Source: Phascolomyces articulosus (taxonomy: Eukaryota; Mucoromycota; Mucoromycetes; Mucorales; Lichtheimiaceae). From it: DNA of 64,000 bases. The stretch lies in the NCBI GenBank assembly GCA_025677815.1, contig JAIXMP010000019.1:558001-622000 (forward strand), given 5' to 3'. Numbering within the stretch: the stretch's first letter is position 1; each line of letters starts with the position of its first letter. The translations under genes and the position numbers were made by a program. The notes below the pieces were generated by a model. The model was not told the origin of the DNA. It searched no databases and saw nothing but the letters and a program-made list of their open reading frames with translations. This document shows, piece after piece, positions 1 through 11,645 of this stretch.

Positions 1-6
1 ATTTAG

Positions 7-1514
7 GGGTCAACTGCACTTGCAGCTGTATCACTTGCTCAAACTTTTGAAAATGCATCCATTTATATATTGATCTATGCATTACAATCAGCCATCAGTA
101 CACTGTGTGCCCAAACATGGACTGCAGCAAAAGATAAATCATTGACGGGTATACATCTTCAACGTGGTCTTGTTATTTTTGCTCTCATGTGTTGTTTTCC
201 TATTTCTATTGCTTGGTATACTGCATCCTATGCACTCGGCTATATACAACAGGACACAGAGATTGTTCACCAAGCACGTATGTAAGAAATGAATATATTT
301 CTAATGTATCAATACTTGTATAAACTTACAATATAAACACATTCAACATCCACTATTGTTGCGTGACAATCACTATTCGATCCTATATAGAATTTTATTT
401 ACAGTATCAATTTCCTGGCTTTATCGCCTTTGGAGTATACACATTTCTTCAAGTATTTCTAGAAGCACAAGGCATCATGAGTGCATTGACCTATGCCATG
501 ATCATTTCGCTACCATTCAACGCATTATTTAATTATATGTTGGTTTATGGTGAACCTTTCACTTTGGGTATCCGTGGAGTTTCCTTTGCGTTGACATTGA
601 CATCAATTCTTATCCTCAGTGTCATGATCCTATATATCATATACGTACGTGGATCCAAAGGTTGGCCATCTTTATCACTCGTAGAAACCCGCAGAAAGCT
701 TTTTCAAGATTGGAGTCCACTTTTACAACTCTATCTTCCGTGTTGCTTTGTTCAATGCTGCAATACATGTGTTCAAGAAATCACGATTCTCGTGACCTCC
801 TATTTAGGGAAAACGGAGTTAGCGGCTCAAGCCATTTTGTTACGGACCCATTTGACATTTTTTGCTTTCGGTTATGCGATTCAGATTGTCACTGCCAATC
901 GAATTGGAAATGCTATTGGTAGTGGATCAGTGATGAATACACAACGTGTGGTATGGGCAGGTGGATCTATTGCTTTCGCTATCGCATTATTGATTCTAGT
1001 AACCTTGGTAATTTTTCGAACTTCTTATCCGTATTTGTTCGCCGAGGATCACCTGGTGGCCCAGGCAGTAAGCAATGTCATTCCTATTTTTTCGGTGACA
1101 CAAATGATCAATATGTTCAGTGCACTTGGTACAGGGACATTGGATGGATTAGGGTATCAAAAGATAACAGCTGCATCGATGTTTGTGACTTATTTCATTT
1201 TGGTGGGTCCTTTGGGTTATTTGTCTCTTCAACTTGGTTGGATTCAACATTGTTCGCTTGATATGCTTTGGACTGGAATGGCAGTAGGACATGCTTTAGT
1301 GTCTGCAGCTCAATTAGGTTATATTTTCCTATTGGATTGGAATATGGAGTCGCATAAAGTGCTTCAACGTATTAGGGTGGAGGATTGCAATACTTTCACA
1401 GAACAAGAACAAGAACAAGGAGTATCTTCTACTGTTGTACTAGATAACAATAGGACTAATACCTACGGTACAACAACGGCAGCTACCATGCCAGAAGGAA
1501 ATTCATCTATTTGA
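7..1514 (+). CDS. MATE-family multidrug/toxin extrusion transporter, 5' end outside the window
   Basis: A membrane antiporter of the MATE family, which exports cationic drugs and metabolites in exchange for protons or sodium. The window opens at an intron end (TAG at 4-6). The frame reads on from position 7 to a donor at 278 (GTATGT), and resumes at 391 after TATATAG, where the split codon gives Gln. Exon 2 then runs to TGA at 1512-1514. Family landmarks visible are the first-repeat segment around 'ALAAVSLAQ', the pair 'FPGFIAF...FLEAQGI' that MATE proteins carry before the second half, and at least eight hydrophobic helices. The C-terminal tail is polar (Glu/Gln-rich, then Asn/Thr-rich) and probably cytosolic. 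The N-terminal helices and start codon lie upstream. The next gene is convergent, with about 295 bases between stop codons. Substrate cannot be inferred. Confidence 0.88.
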
Positions 1515-1809
1515 GATAAATTGTATATATAAAAAAAAACGAATTCATTTTTGTAAATATATTTCTTTCTTTTAAAGCATCTATACAAAAGTGAAATGTG
1601 TATTCTATATAAACCGGATAAGAAAAAAAAAGCAAATATGGATTATATTTCATGGAGAAAAAAAAATGGATAAAATAAAAGATATGAAGTATTCTGTAAA
1701 CAATTATTCATAAGAAGAGAATATATATAATATGAAGATTGTTGGTGGTAGAAGTAAAATGGCGTATATAAATCCTTAATAGTAAGAAGAAAAAAAAAGA
1801 GTTGGGTGA

Positions 1810-3339
1810 TTAATGAAGTACAGGACACTTTGTGGGCTTTCTCTTTTCAGGACCCAATTCATAAATACAATAACCATTAGGATATGTAGGTTCATACAAA
1901 TTATACAATGGTATATACAAATTGGTCTTTGGATCAGGTTTGATAGGTGTACGAACTTTGGATTGGAATCGAGGTAAAAACAAATGACGGGTCAACGTGG
2001 ATCGAATAAAAAAGCTCAAGTTGACTAATTGTTTGGCCCATTGTGTTGGTTTATCAATACCAAAACCCTCCACATCCATAGGGTCTAAAAGTGCAGGAAT
2101 TAGCTTGTAGGCTAAAGGTCCAACAAATTTAGGAAAACGTGATAATAAATGTTCTACCGTAGGATGAGCCACTTTCCAATTGGAAGGTGCAAAACGAACA
2201 TTGTCTTTAGCATATTGCTATATAGAAAATGATAATTACATTGTGATTGTCGGTTAGACTTTATATATTAATTTCAGATATATCTCAGTTCTTCTATTTA
2301 AGTAAACGTGCATGGATATGCATGAATGGGTTACCTCGTGAAATTCGTACATGCCTTCCAAAGTGGTGGGAATATCTTTAATGTTCATACCAACACCAAT
2401 ATCATACCAAATGCGGAAGATGGCCTATTGATAAGTTACAGTAATGCAAGTGTATGTGAGCAATTAATAAGTAAACCTGTTTTGAAAATTACAGGGTCCT
2501 TTTTTATACAGAGGTTTATAAATGTATAACTTACATTCTTTTCGATAGGTTCAAGTTGTCTCCATTCATATTTGTTGATCCATTTGATAGGTTCAACAAT
2601 AAAGAGAGATAAAGTATATAAAAAGTCACCATTCTTAATAGGGTATTTAGAATGTAATTCATTCATACGATTCAAAGCAATCTTAGATCGTTCCTGTTGT
2701 TCTTTAATTTCTTCAGCTGAAGGATTAGGATTCTTCTTTTTCAATTCTTCAATGTGTGGATAAACATCAGCGATCTCCAACTATGATTGAAATGGTGTAT
2801 ATGAGTTAATACCATGGTAACAATTCAAGGAACAAAATAACGAATAGTTTACCAAGATCAATTCAGTGTCTTCAGCCCGTCTACGCGTGCTTTTTGAGAA
2901 TTCAGTAGTACCATAAAGGATTTTGCTAATAGTTGGAACGGAATAAGTTTTGAATAAAGCAAATTCAAGTGAAGTATGTCCAATAACTAAATGGATATTA
3001 TTAAGTTAGTATTTAAATATGGGTAGAAGAGATAGATTCTATATCACATGAACAAAAAAAAAAAAAAAGGAATAGAAATAACGAACAAGGAAAATCTTTG
3101 CGGACAGTGGTATCGTAAACTTCTGCTGCAACATCAGGATCTGTTAAAGCTAGCGTAGGATCAGGATATTTTTTCTTGATAGCATTAATGTTTCGATAAC
3201 GTAATAAGCGAACCAAGGCAAGATAAAGTATGGCTGTAGCGGCTCCGATAGTTGCCGTTTCTTTTCCGTTTTGTTTGAATATAAAATCAAGCCATGATTT
3301 TCCAGTTTCGATTAATGTTGTTGTAGCAATAGATGTCAT
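1810..3339 (-). CDS. mpaB / rubber-oxygenase-type (DUF2236) ER-bound oxygenase homologue
   Basis: Five exons on the minus strand: 3087-3339, 2853-2986, 2535-2780, 2335-2424 and 1810-2217. All junctions are GT-AG except that the first donor is the less common GTTCGT. The phases agree throughout, giving 376 aa. One hydrophobic segment at about residues 29-47 suggests a single membrane anchor. The body matches the catalytic domain shared by fungal MpaB, which cleaves a farnesyl side chain in mycophenolic acid synthesis, and bacterial latex-clearing proteins. Visible landmarks are 'FPFIGHTSLEFALF', 'RRAEDTELILLEI', 'DFLYTLSLFIVEP', 'YEWRQL..IEKN' and 'IGVGMNIKDIP'. Family members are heme oxygenases, but the native substrate in this lineage is unknown. 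No secondary-metabolism genes neighbour it, so a role in natural-product synthesis should not be assumed. The start was chosen at 3339 because it opens the conserved exon just before the membrane segment. An in-frame ATG at 3468 would add only a low-complexity Phe/Leu leader. Confidence 0.82.
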
Positions 3340-3924
3340 TCTTTTATATAGAAAAAAAAAAGTAGAACAAAAAAGTAGAAAAAAAAAGAAGGAAAAAAGG
3401 GAAAAGAAAGAGAGAAGTTTAATTCTTTTCGTGTGGAGTAAAAATAACAAGTTTTTGATTCGGAGCAAGTTATTTCAAAAGAAACTTCTTCTACATACAA
3501 AACGCATAAGTAACTCTATTATTATAATAATAATAATGTTAAAGGGAGTCTAAAAACACAATTCATTGTAAATCAAGGGGATGTATAATTACGTACTAGT
3601 TCCCATGGATAATGATTTGGTGTCACTTTTATTATATATATATGGGAAAAGTGGCAACCTTTCTTTTTTTTTTTTGTACACCAAAAGATGAGATCGGTTA
3701 TTACTACTTGTTATCTTTTGAGAATGGATGAATGGATTGGTTGTTATGTTTATTATATTATTATTATAAATTACGAAGAAGAAAAAAAAAGAGAAAACAA
3801 AGATGCTTTTTTTATATATATAAAAAAAATCATAATTTTTTATACAAAGGGATTAAAAAGATGCAGTAAAAAAAGAAAGGGACTGTGATGATGGAAGGGA
3901 AGAGAAGAAGAATGAATTGTGGGA
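3340..3924. other. Intergenic spacer between two minus-strand genes
   Basis: 585 bases of A/T-rich spacer with runs of A or T such as those near 3361-3410 and 3664-3675, and short TA repeats. It should hold the promoter of the mpaB-like gene and the 3' end of the NOL11-like gene. No coding signal, RNA gene or distinctive regulatory motif was seen. Confidence 0.6.
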
Positions 3925-6900
3925 TTAAAAGTTAAAGATTTCCACTCTATAAACTGGTATACCTTGTTCATCATGATGAACAGCTGCAGCAGCACGTCGC
4001 TTATTTTTGGATTGTTTTGTATGGATAGTGGAAGAAGATTTGATATTCCTTTCTTTTTGTTGTTGAAGTGCTAATTGTTCTTTGACTTGTTGTGCCAAGT
4101 TTTGTCGTTGTTTTCTTTCAAAAGGTCCAAGCATACCTCTTAATCGATCCACTTGATCAGCCATTTCTGTATATTCTAATGTTAATTCTTGGATTTTGTT
4201 GACTGCTTCATATAAAGTAGGTTCCATAATGATCACAGGATAATGACTATCCAATAATGCATTTGTAAATTCAATGACCTAAAAATATATCGATTGGATT
4301 TTTTTTCTCAGTATACGTAATCTCAATAAGATGACATCCATTGCCTTTTTTCTTCTTCTAATAACCCACTTACATTAAAGAAAGTATCTGAGGATTCAAA
4401 TAATTGAACATTTTCCAAACGCCAAATAATCAATTGTAAAGCTGTTGGTATTTCAGAGGCTGTCAATCGTTTTAATGCTTGTTGCATAAATATATCGTTA
4501 TGAGGAGAATCAATGATATATTGGAAGAGTTCTTCACGTGTTGTTGATTCCACAAGACCATCGTTTTCTTCTGCAAGTAATGCCTTGAGTAATAACACTA
4601 AGTCTGCTTCTGGAATATCTGGGACATTTTCAAGTACAATAGGTACCAATGCCTAAATAAAATATCCACCCCTCACGTATTTAATAACTTATCATCCGTT
4701 TTTTTTTACCCCACACATAAAATAAATAAATATATGAATCTTACCCATTCATTTCGTTCCAATAAGATTGGAAGAATACCTCCTTCAATATCACTACTAC
4801 GAATATGTCGAATTTTCAAAAGGTACAAGATCACATGAAGTGGCCAGAAAGATGAGTTTTCAAGACATTTCTGGACAACTAAAGAAACAAATCGGTGTGA
4901 CAACTCAACATCCTAAATATTTATAAATTATTAGTATTGTCGTTCAAAGTGATACAAATTTAATATAAATAATGATAGGATTCATGAGATTTTCGAAAAA
5001 AAAATAAGGTGGTATGATTTATATATTTTATTTACCTGACCATGTTTCCCTTTCCATTGCATTTCGGACATTGTATCTCGATAAGCTTGAGTGGATTTTT
5101 CAATCGGCGATGGTTGTACATCTTTCTTTAAAACGCGTGTAAAGAAAGTGGTGGTAAAGGTATTAATATCCAAGGAAGGTTTCAAAAGTAATGACAATGA
5201 TTTGTTTTCTTTCTTTTGTGCATGTTCCAATGAATGGATCCAAGAATCATAATAACTTTGATCATTACTATTCTCCAATCGCTATATTTTATATAGAGAT
5301 AAATAAGAGTAAGTATAAAAAAAATGGCCTCTCAATTTATTCCCAACAATATCTAAATCCATACCTTGGGTGGTTGAGAACTGAGAGCATCCATATCACT
5401 TCTGGTCACACCAATACTTTCTTGTTTTGAATCATCATCAATACCAAGGAACGTTGCTGTTGATTTCATCTTTCCTAAAGCTGCCATTAAAGAAATAGGT
5501 TCGCTATAGAATGGACATAAGATAACAGTGGATTTGGCATCAGTCACAGAGCGTTTCTTTTTAGTATCTTTGGCAACAGTTGAAACAAGGGCAGAAATCG
5601 TAATGGCAAGATGTGAGTTCGATAAAACGGAGATCTATTTCATGTCATAAACACAACAAATGATTAAATTCGGGAAAATGGATGGACTTGTACAACATAA
5701 ACTACCGCATCTAGTACACCCAACTACTTCTTCCTCTTCTATGAATCCTTTTCCGTAAACAAACAAACAAACATACCTTGTAAATACATTTATCTTTACC
5801 ACATACGCTTTTATCTGCCAAGTTAAGAGTACGCTCTGCCTGCAGAGTACCATATTTGACATCCCAAATACTAACAACATGTTCAGCAGTATCTGAAAAT
5901 GATGATGAAAATAAATGTGAGTCTCTCATAATACATATTATCTTTTCCTATTTTTTTTCATTCACTTACTCTCTTTAAGTCTTGGAGCCACCATAGCAAC
6001 GTAACCTTCTGATAAAGGTGCAATAGCAGCTACATCACCTAATTTATCACTATGTAATTGATATCCTTGAAATTGTGTTGATAATTGTGTATCAAGACGT
6101 CCCACTAATTTACGACCTGCTTCTTGTTTAATCTTTAAACGCCATACAGTCCATTTGCCTCCAGAACCTAATATTACCCCCAAAAAAAGAATGGATTTAG
6201 CACTCTCTATCTTTTTTTTTTTTTGTTCTCGCCAATGTAATTTTTCTTTTTTCATAACATCTTTTTTTTTTACCTAAGGTTGTAATTCGACCGTCGGTAG
6301 GATCAAATGTAAATGCAACAGGTTTTTCTTTGAGTACCATTTCAGCCTTCACCAATGGAACCATACTTCGTCGTTCTTCGTTATAATAGTGTAAATAGAT
6401 AGCAAAACGATCTGATGCATTATCAAGTGAGCTGATGGTGAGAATAATGGTAGAGTTGATGGGTACAAGTGAATTGGATACGCAACAAGGTTTACTATGA
6501 GGGTTGGTAGTAACAAAAACTGTAGACCAAACGACAGTACCACTATTATATATAAATGATAGAAAAAATATATGTTAATCCTATTCCTATTTCCATTCAT
6601 CCAACAAAAATCGTTCCGTCCTTTTTATTATTACCTTGGATGAGAAGAAATAGATTTGGCTACCGTACGATCCAATTCATTATTCATCAATGCAATCGAT
6701 CCGTTTTGATTTACGAGAATGATATGTCCAGGAAGTGCGCTTGAAACATGCATTGAATGAATACTTTCATCCAACTAAAAAAAAAAACCATAAATATGAA
6801 TATCATCCTTTATCCTTCATCCTTACTACTCATCGTATTAATAGTTTACCGTTTTGGCAATTCGATTATCAGTTCCATTCTTCCACATCCAAATTATTCG

Positions 6901-7374
6901 ATGATGATCCTTTTTGGGAATATCTTTTCCTGAAGCCACTAAAGCAAATGTATAATCAGTTGATTCATTGACACGATGAATGGCAGATCCACCTAAAACA
7001 AGACCAGGGGGTGTTGTCCACGATTTAATACACTTTTGATCGGCAGTCTATAATATTTTTTTTTAAAAAAAAACAAGCATCGTTTTTGTTAGATAAAATA
7101 TAAAAAACGATCGATCGCATAGGGAAGTTGATTCTTGATCTCAATTAAAAAAGAGAGAATGAAAATAATTTACACTATAAAGTTTAATGCCTTCACCCTG
7201 AACCGAAATAAGCACGAGATCGGATTCGTCGACTTGTTCGTCCGCATTGGTCGATACGATCGCATTATCCAAAGGATTTAAACCAATGGTAAATTGTTTA
7301 CTGGCATCATTCGAATCAATGACGTTATGAAATCGAGCGATCGAAAATGGTTCTTCCAATACGACACCAGGCAT
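3925..7374 (-). CDS. NOL11: NOL11-like nucleolar protein (small-subunit processome, t-UTP type)
   Basis: Eleven exons on the minus strand: 7174-7374, 6850-7047, 6635-6774, 6274-6542, 5970-6167, 5777-5892, 5365-5634, 5036-5281, 4745-4912, 4374-4652 and 3925-4278. The phases agree at every junction, giving 812 aa against about 720 in human NOL11. NOL11 acts in the nucleolus with the UTP complex that couples rDNA transcription to early pre-rRNA cleavage. The N-terminal half is a degenerate beta-propeller, with 'GIKLYS', 'IKSWTTPPG', 'RIIWMWKN' and 'VSIWDVKYGTLQ'. It is followed by the family signature 'ISLMAALGKMKST' and a helical C-terminal half ending 'GIPVYRVEIFNF', much like the vertebrate terminus. 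Exon 10 was ended at the perfect donor GTAAGT (4373 downward) because reading on runs into a stop. A Lys/Arg-rich stretch near the end may be a nucleolar targeting signal. Orthology rests on remembered family pattern. Confidence 0.85.
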
Positions 7375-8551
7375 GATATTATTATTGTTGATGTAATATA
7401 GAGAAGTATATATGTGGAGGAGGGACGTGTCAAAAAAAAAGTTATGTAAATTTGGTATAATTTTTTTTCTTCAAGAGTAAAAAAAAAAATGCCAGGCGGA
7501 GCTTGGAGGTGGCTGGCGTTTTTCATGCTCTTCAAATTTATGTGATAGGTTGGCGACACCAACATAGCCGAGTGGTCTAGTTATATAGAGACTGTGCAAC
7601 TGATAGCATAGTAACCAATTACAACGAAGACATTATCAGTTCCTTGATATTGAAAGTGTTATTTTAAAGATTGAGGAAACAGGGCAGTATTCCCACCAAG
7701 AAGAACGACAACTATATCCTCCTCTTATTATTCTTCTTTCTATTATATATATAAACGAGTCGTCATCCAGTGTATATTTTATCAGTTCAATATAAAATAT
7801 GCTTCATATTTTTATTAAGTTTTAATCAGGTATTTTTTTTTTTTTGCAATTATAAAAATATAAGGGTTCACTTGACTCTCTCCGGCACAGCGCGGGAAGA
7901 AAATTCGCTTAATAAGCTCATCTGTGTCACCACGCACGACCATCATTTATCATAGGTAATCATCTTTCAATGATTAGTATCGTATATGATATATCATTTA
8001 TACTTGATGTACAATAGTATCGACAAAATAATGATAATACTAAAAGAAACTTATTGATATATCATACTAGTATGCTATATTGTGTAGTAAAACAGGATAA
8101 TGCTTTTTGGGGGTTTATAAAATTTCACACGAGGAATTATTAGCTGGATGATAAATTTTAATGGCGTAAAAAGGTTATCATTATATGTAATATATTCTCT
8201 TTCACAGTAATATAACAGTAAAGTGGCCATTGATATAAAAGTAATAGATTATACAAAAAAAGTAATAGTAGCAATAGTTAACAGCTTGCGTGATAAATAT
8301 CAAAAAACAAGGGTTGATTTTTATTATTATTATAAGTGATAAAGTGGATATCATGCATCATGCCACACAAACCGTGCTTGTGTCACCTTATCTAAAACGC
8401 ACCATTGAGAGGTTTTATTTTGCTATCGTTCTCAGGGTGCTAAATCATTTGATATGTGTGAATTTGAAGCGTCTTTTATTACTACTTTATCTCTTTTTTA
8501 CTGTTATTCCTTTTTCTATCTTCTCTTTATCCATCCTTTATTTCCAACAAT
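7375..8551. other. Divergent intergenic region between the NOL11-like and F-box genes
   Basis: About 1.2 kb holding two divergent promoters. A GC-richer stretch at 7490-7530 contains a short possible stem (GCCAG/CTGGC), and 7870-7945 is also GC-richer than its surroundings. At 7567-7580 there is a sequence resembling a tRNA A box, but no tRNA can be folded from it. The rest is A/T-rich with short open frames that have no family likeness. Confidence 0.5.
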
Positions 8552-10667
8552 ATGATGACAATACAGCAAAATAATAATATGATATCACATACCATTGATA
8601 ATACTACCATAGTGAATCGAACAGCAACAACAACAACGACAAGAAGAATACAATTAAACGACTTATTTACGGGTTTACCTTATGAAGTCTTGTGCTCCAT
8701 ATTTTCTCATCTCAGTCAGGGTGATTTGGTTTTATGCATGAGCCTTCATCCTACGTTAGCAACATATATTCCACTGTATGCCAAGAGTAAACTAAGTACC
8801 TTTGAATTTCAATCGGACACACTCAAGTTTCCACAATGTTGGATGGGATTAGGACCTCATGTCGACACTGTTATTATGCATCAACTGATGGACCCTAATT
8901 GTGTAAATAACGCTCTTGAAATATTAGTGGAAAAAAGATGTTTTAATATCAAGAAACTCAGTAAGTTTATCATAAAAGTAAATAGAAATGACTACAGGAA
9001 CAAAAAGGTGAAGGGGGGGTGAATACTTAAAAAAAAAAACTAGGTAATAACGTTGTTGGATAGAATTAAGCGAATGTCGTGTCTCTCACCTTGAAACTTT
9101 TATCCAACTCTTACAACAATTGGATCAACGAGAATCTTTAAGAGAGTTGACTTTTGAATTACATCGTGACCAAATGCCATATCGTCATATCATGTCTGCT
9201 TGTCCCAAGTTGACTCATTTTTCTTGTGATTTAGAAGAAATCACCTTTGAACCAAAAATTCAACCACAACAGCAACCATCATCCATCACCAGCACGACAA
9301 CAACTATACCCCATACTCTTGCTCCAAAAACAATCATGTCTCACCTTACTTATCTTTCTGTCAATATATTATTACAACGCGATAATCGACTTTATCCCAT
9401 ATTAGAAATGTGTCCCCAATTAACATGTCTTGTACTTGGTTATGGTTTTTTCGTTCATGATGGGGACCCTTACCGATGGGTCAAACCAATTGAGTTGGGT
9501 ACAATTTTACAACTGTGTCCAAAGATTGCGTATTTTCAATGTAACTCGTGGGAAAATAATCCCGCCTGGATCATGCACGCGAAACATGCCAGTCGTAATA
9601 ATAATGAACATGGAGGAGGATTGCGTGAATTTATAACGGATCATGTTGGCATGTACGATAGTCAACAAATCATGCCTTTATTATTACAACATCGTCATTC
9701 AATACAAGTGATGAAATTGGGAAATGTTCGACACCAACAAAGACAAAACAGGGATGAAGGTGAAGAACCAGTGATTCGGTCATGGTTACACAGTCTAGAA
9801 GAAATGGAAGAACATGATTATTATTTTGATCAATTACATACATTGATGCTCAAGAATATTGAAATGGCGGAAGGGGATCAAGATGAAGCTTTGCGTCAAA
9901 TGGTAAGATTGATTCGACGATGTCCAAATTTGCAAGAAATTGGATTGGATGGATGGATAGTACATGGACAAGTCTTGGATGCCATTGCTACAACATGTCC
10001 TTATCTTCGACGTCTTGATCTTAAAAAAGGATCCATGTCATTCTCCTCACCAAGAGCAAAGTTAGCCACCAAGCGAAGAAGATCTGAAGCAGATATTCAA
10101 GAAGAACAACAAAGAACTGCACAACAATCATTAATTCATTTGGTGACTCATGGATGTACGTTATTACAATCCATACAATTGATTGGGTTCCAATGGGTGA
10201 CGGATGATTTATTATTACCTTTGGTCAATGGATGTTTTCAAGAAATTGTATTGGCGGATTTACCTAATATTACAAGTTTTGGTATGGAGCAATTTGCACG
10301 ACAAATGGTCATTTTACAAAAGAATAGCAACAACAACGATAATAATAGGATGGGGATGAGGATGAGAAATCCGCGACAACAACGACGCCAACAACTTCGG
10401 ATACTCATGATCAAGGATATGCAAGTGGTCACAAGGGAACTTTTAGATGCATTGAGTCAATCAAATACATTGCATACATTACAATTGTGTCGATGTGGTG
10501 TTTTACCAGATGATGGATTAGAAGCATTATTAGCCGATGACAATGCAAAAAAGATGAAAAAATTATGCATTGATTGTTGTACGGTGTCATATGATGTACG
10601 TGTTCAAATTAGAAAAAGGTTTGGTACATCGTCAATTAAAGGTTTACCTGAATATTGGCCGGAATAA
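8552..10667 (+). CDS. F-box protein with leucine-rich-repeat-like C-terminal region
   Basis: Two exons, 8552-8960 and 9064-10667, joined by a GTAAGT...GATAG intron of 103 bases with consistent phase; 670 aa. An N-terminal low-complexity Asn/Thr leader is followed by an F-box at about residues 36-76 ('LPYEVLCSIFSHLSQGDLV'), which in this family binds Skp1 within an SCF ubiquitin ligase. The remaining 550 residues show irregular LRR-type repeats marked by 'CPKLTHF', 'CPQLTCL', 'CPKIAYF', 'CPNLQEIGLDG' and 'CPYLRRLDL', which would form the substrate-binding surface. The repeated 'CPxL' start is typical of fungal and animal FBXL proteins. There are Gln/Thr-rich insertions around residues 200-220 and an Asn/Arg-rich one near residue 545. 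The start ATG at 8552 is followed at once by other ATG triplets, so a slightly later start is possible. The substrate is unknown. Confidence 0.8.
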
Positions 10668-10816
10668 ATATTTAATCGATGTATTGATTATTTATATATA
10701 CCCCACAGCATCGTCACTTTTTGTATATCTTTTGTCCTCTCCCCACTTTCCTTTTTATATAGAGTTTCTTTGTAATAATAGTTAATAATGATCCATTTTT
10801 AAATGTATAGTGATAG

Positions 10817-10821
<5 letters not shown>

Positions 10822-10847
<26 letters not shown>

Positions 10848-10848
10848 A
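10822..10848. repeat. (AT)n microsatellite
   Basis: Uninterrupted alternating A/T tract about 26 bases long in the 3' flank of the F-box gene. Probably a length-variable simple repeat; no function is inferred. Confidence 0.85.
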
Positions 10849-11544
10849 ATTATGTAAAAATAGGGTTACGAGATAATATTATACACTTCATTTTTGAACA
10901 TTTTTTTTTCTATCAGTGAAAACTTGCATGTGTAAATTTCATTTCTACCGTTTGATATCAATCAATCTACGTACTATTACGGTAGCTGTCCAAAAGTTAT
11001 ATCGTTCGTTCAAAGAAACCATAAAAAGGAAATTATTGAATACATAGAGGAGTAGAACTGTTCAGTTTATTTCACCAGTCGTTTTACTTTGGAACCAGAA
11101 GAAACATAAAATAAAAGAATGGTCATCGTCATTGTGGCTAAAATGAGTCATGAAGTGGTTTTGAATGTACAAGTGATTGCAAAAATCTCATTTCTTATAA
11201 AGATATATATATATAGTTTTTTTATCTATTTTGGTTATTTTTTTTTTTTTTTTTTTTAAAAAAAAAGGCATGAGTGTAAAATAATAACTGGTAGGTGATA
11301 AACCCACACATCCATAAATTAGAAATCGGAACACAGACATCTCTATATACTGATATGATAATGGATTAATCTACCTTATCAATTTTCGAAAATGGCTTAT
11401 CACCAATTATTCTTAAGCTACAACTGTTTGTATCTGGTTGATTACCCATAAAAAATAAAGTTATACATGAAATAACAGGTATTTCATTCATAGTTCTTAT
11501 AATCCGTTGTATTTACATGCGACTGCATAAAACGATGTTTTGGT

Positions 11545-11552
11545 TATAAATA
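11545..11552 (+). promoter_or_regulatory. Probable TATA box of the dioxygenase gene
   Basis: TATAAATA sits about 94 bases upstream of the chosen ATG at 11646, followed by a pyrimidine-rich stretch that could hold the transcription start. Position and match are typical of a fungal core promoter, but nothing in the sequence proves use. Confidence 0.45.
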
Positions 11553-11645
11553 GGATGGGTTTTTTTTTACTCTTTCTCATTTTCTTTTTTTTTTCTCTTA
11601 CCTTGCATGCAACACATACGTACATACATACACAAACACATACAA

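Larger units (their letters stand above)
10668..11645. other. Intergenic region upstream of the dioxygenase gene
   Basis: Roughly 1 kb containing an (AT)n tract near 10822-10848, a T-then-A run pair at about 11239-11268 and otherwise unremarkable A/T-rich sequence. The 3' end of the F-box gene and the promoter of the dioxygenase gene lie here. No other gene or RNA was recognised. Confidence 0.55.

Noticed and set aside
4323..4373. Continuation of NOL11 exon 10 past the GTAAGT donor
   Set aside because: Reading through adds 16 residues and a stop; using the perfect donor joins exon 11 in phase and restores the conserved C-terminus.
7567..7580. TAGCCGAGTGGTC, which looks like the A box of a tRNA-Leu/Ser gene
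   Set aside because: No complementary 3' acceptor strand, anticodon arm or B box could be found within tRNA distance, so it is at most a tRNA-like scrap.
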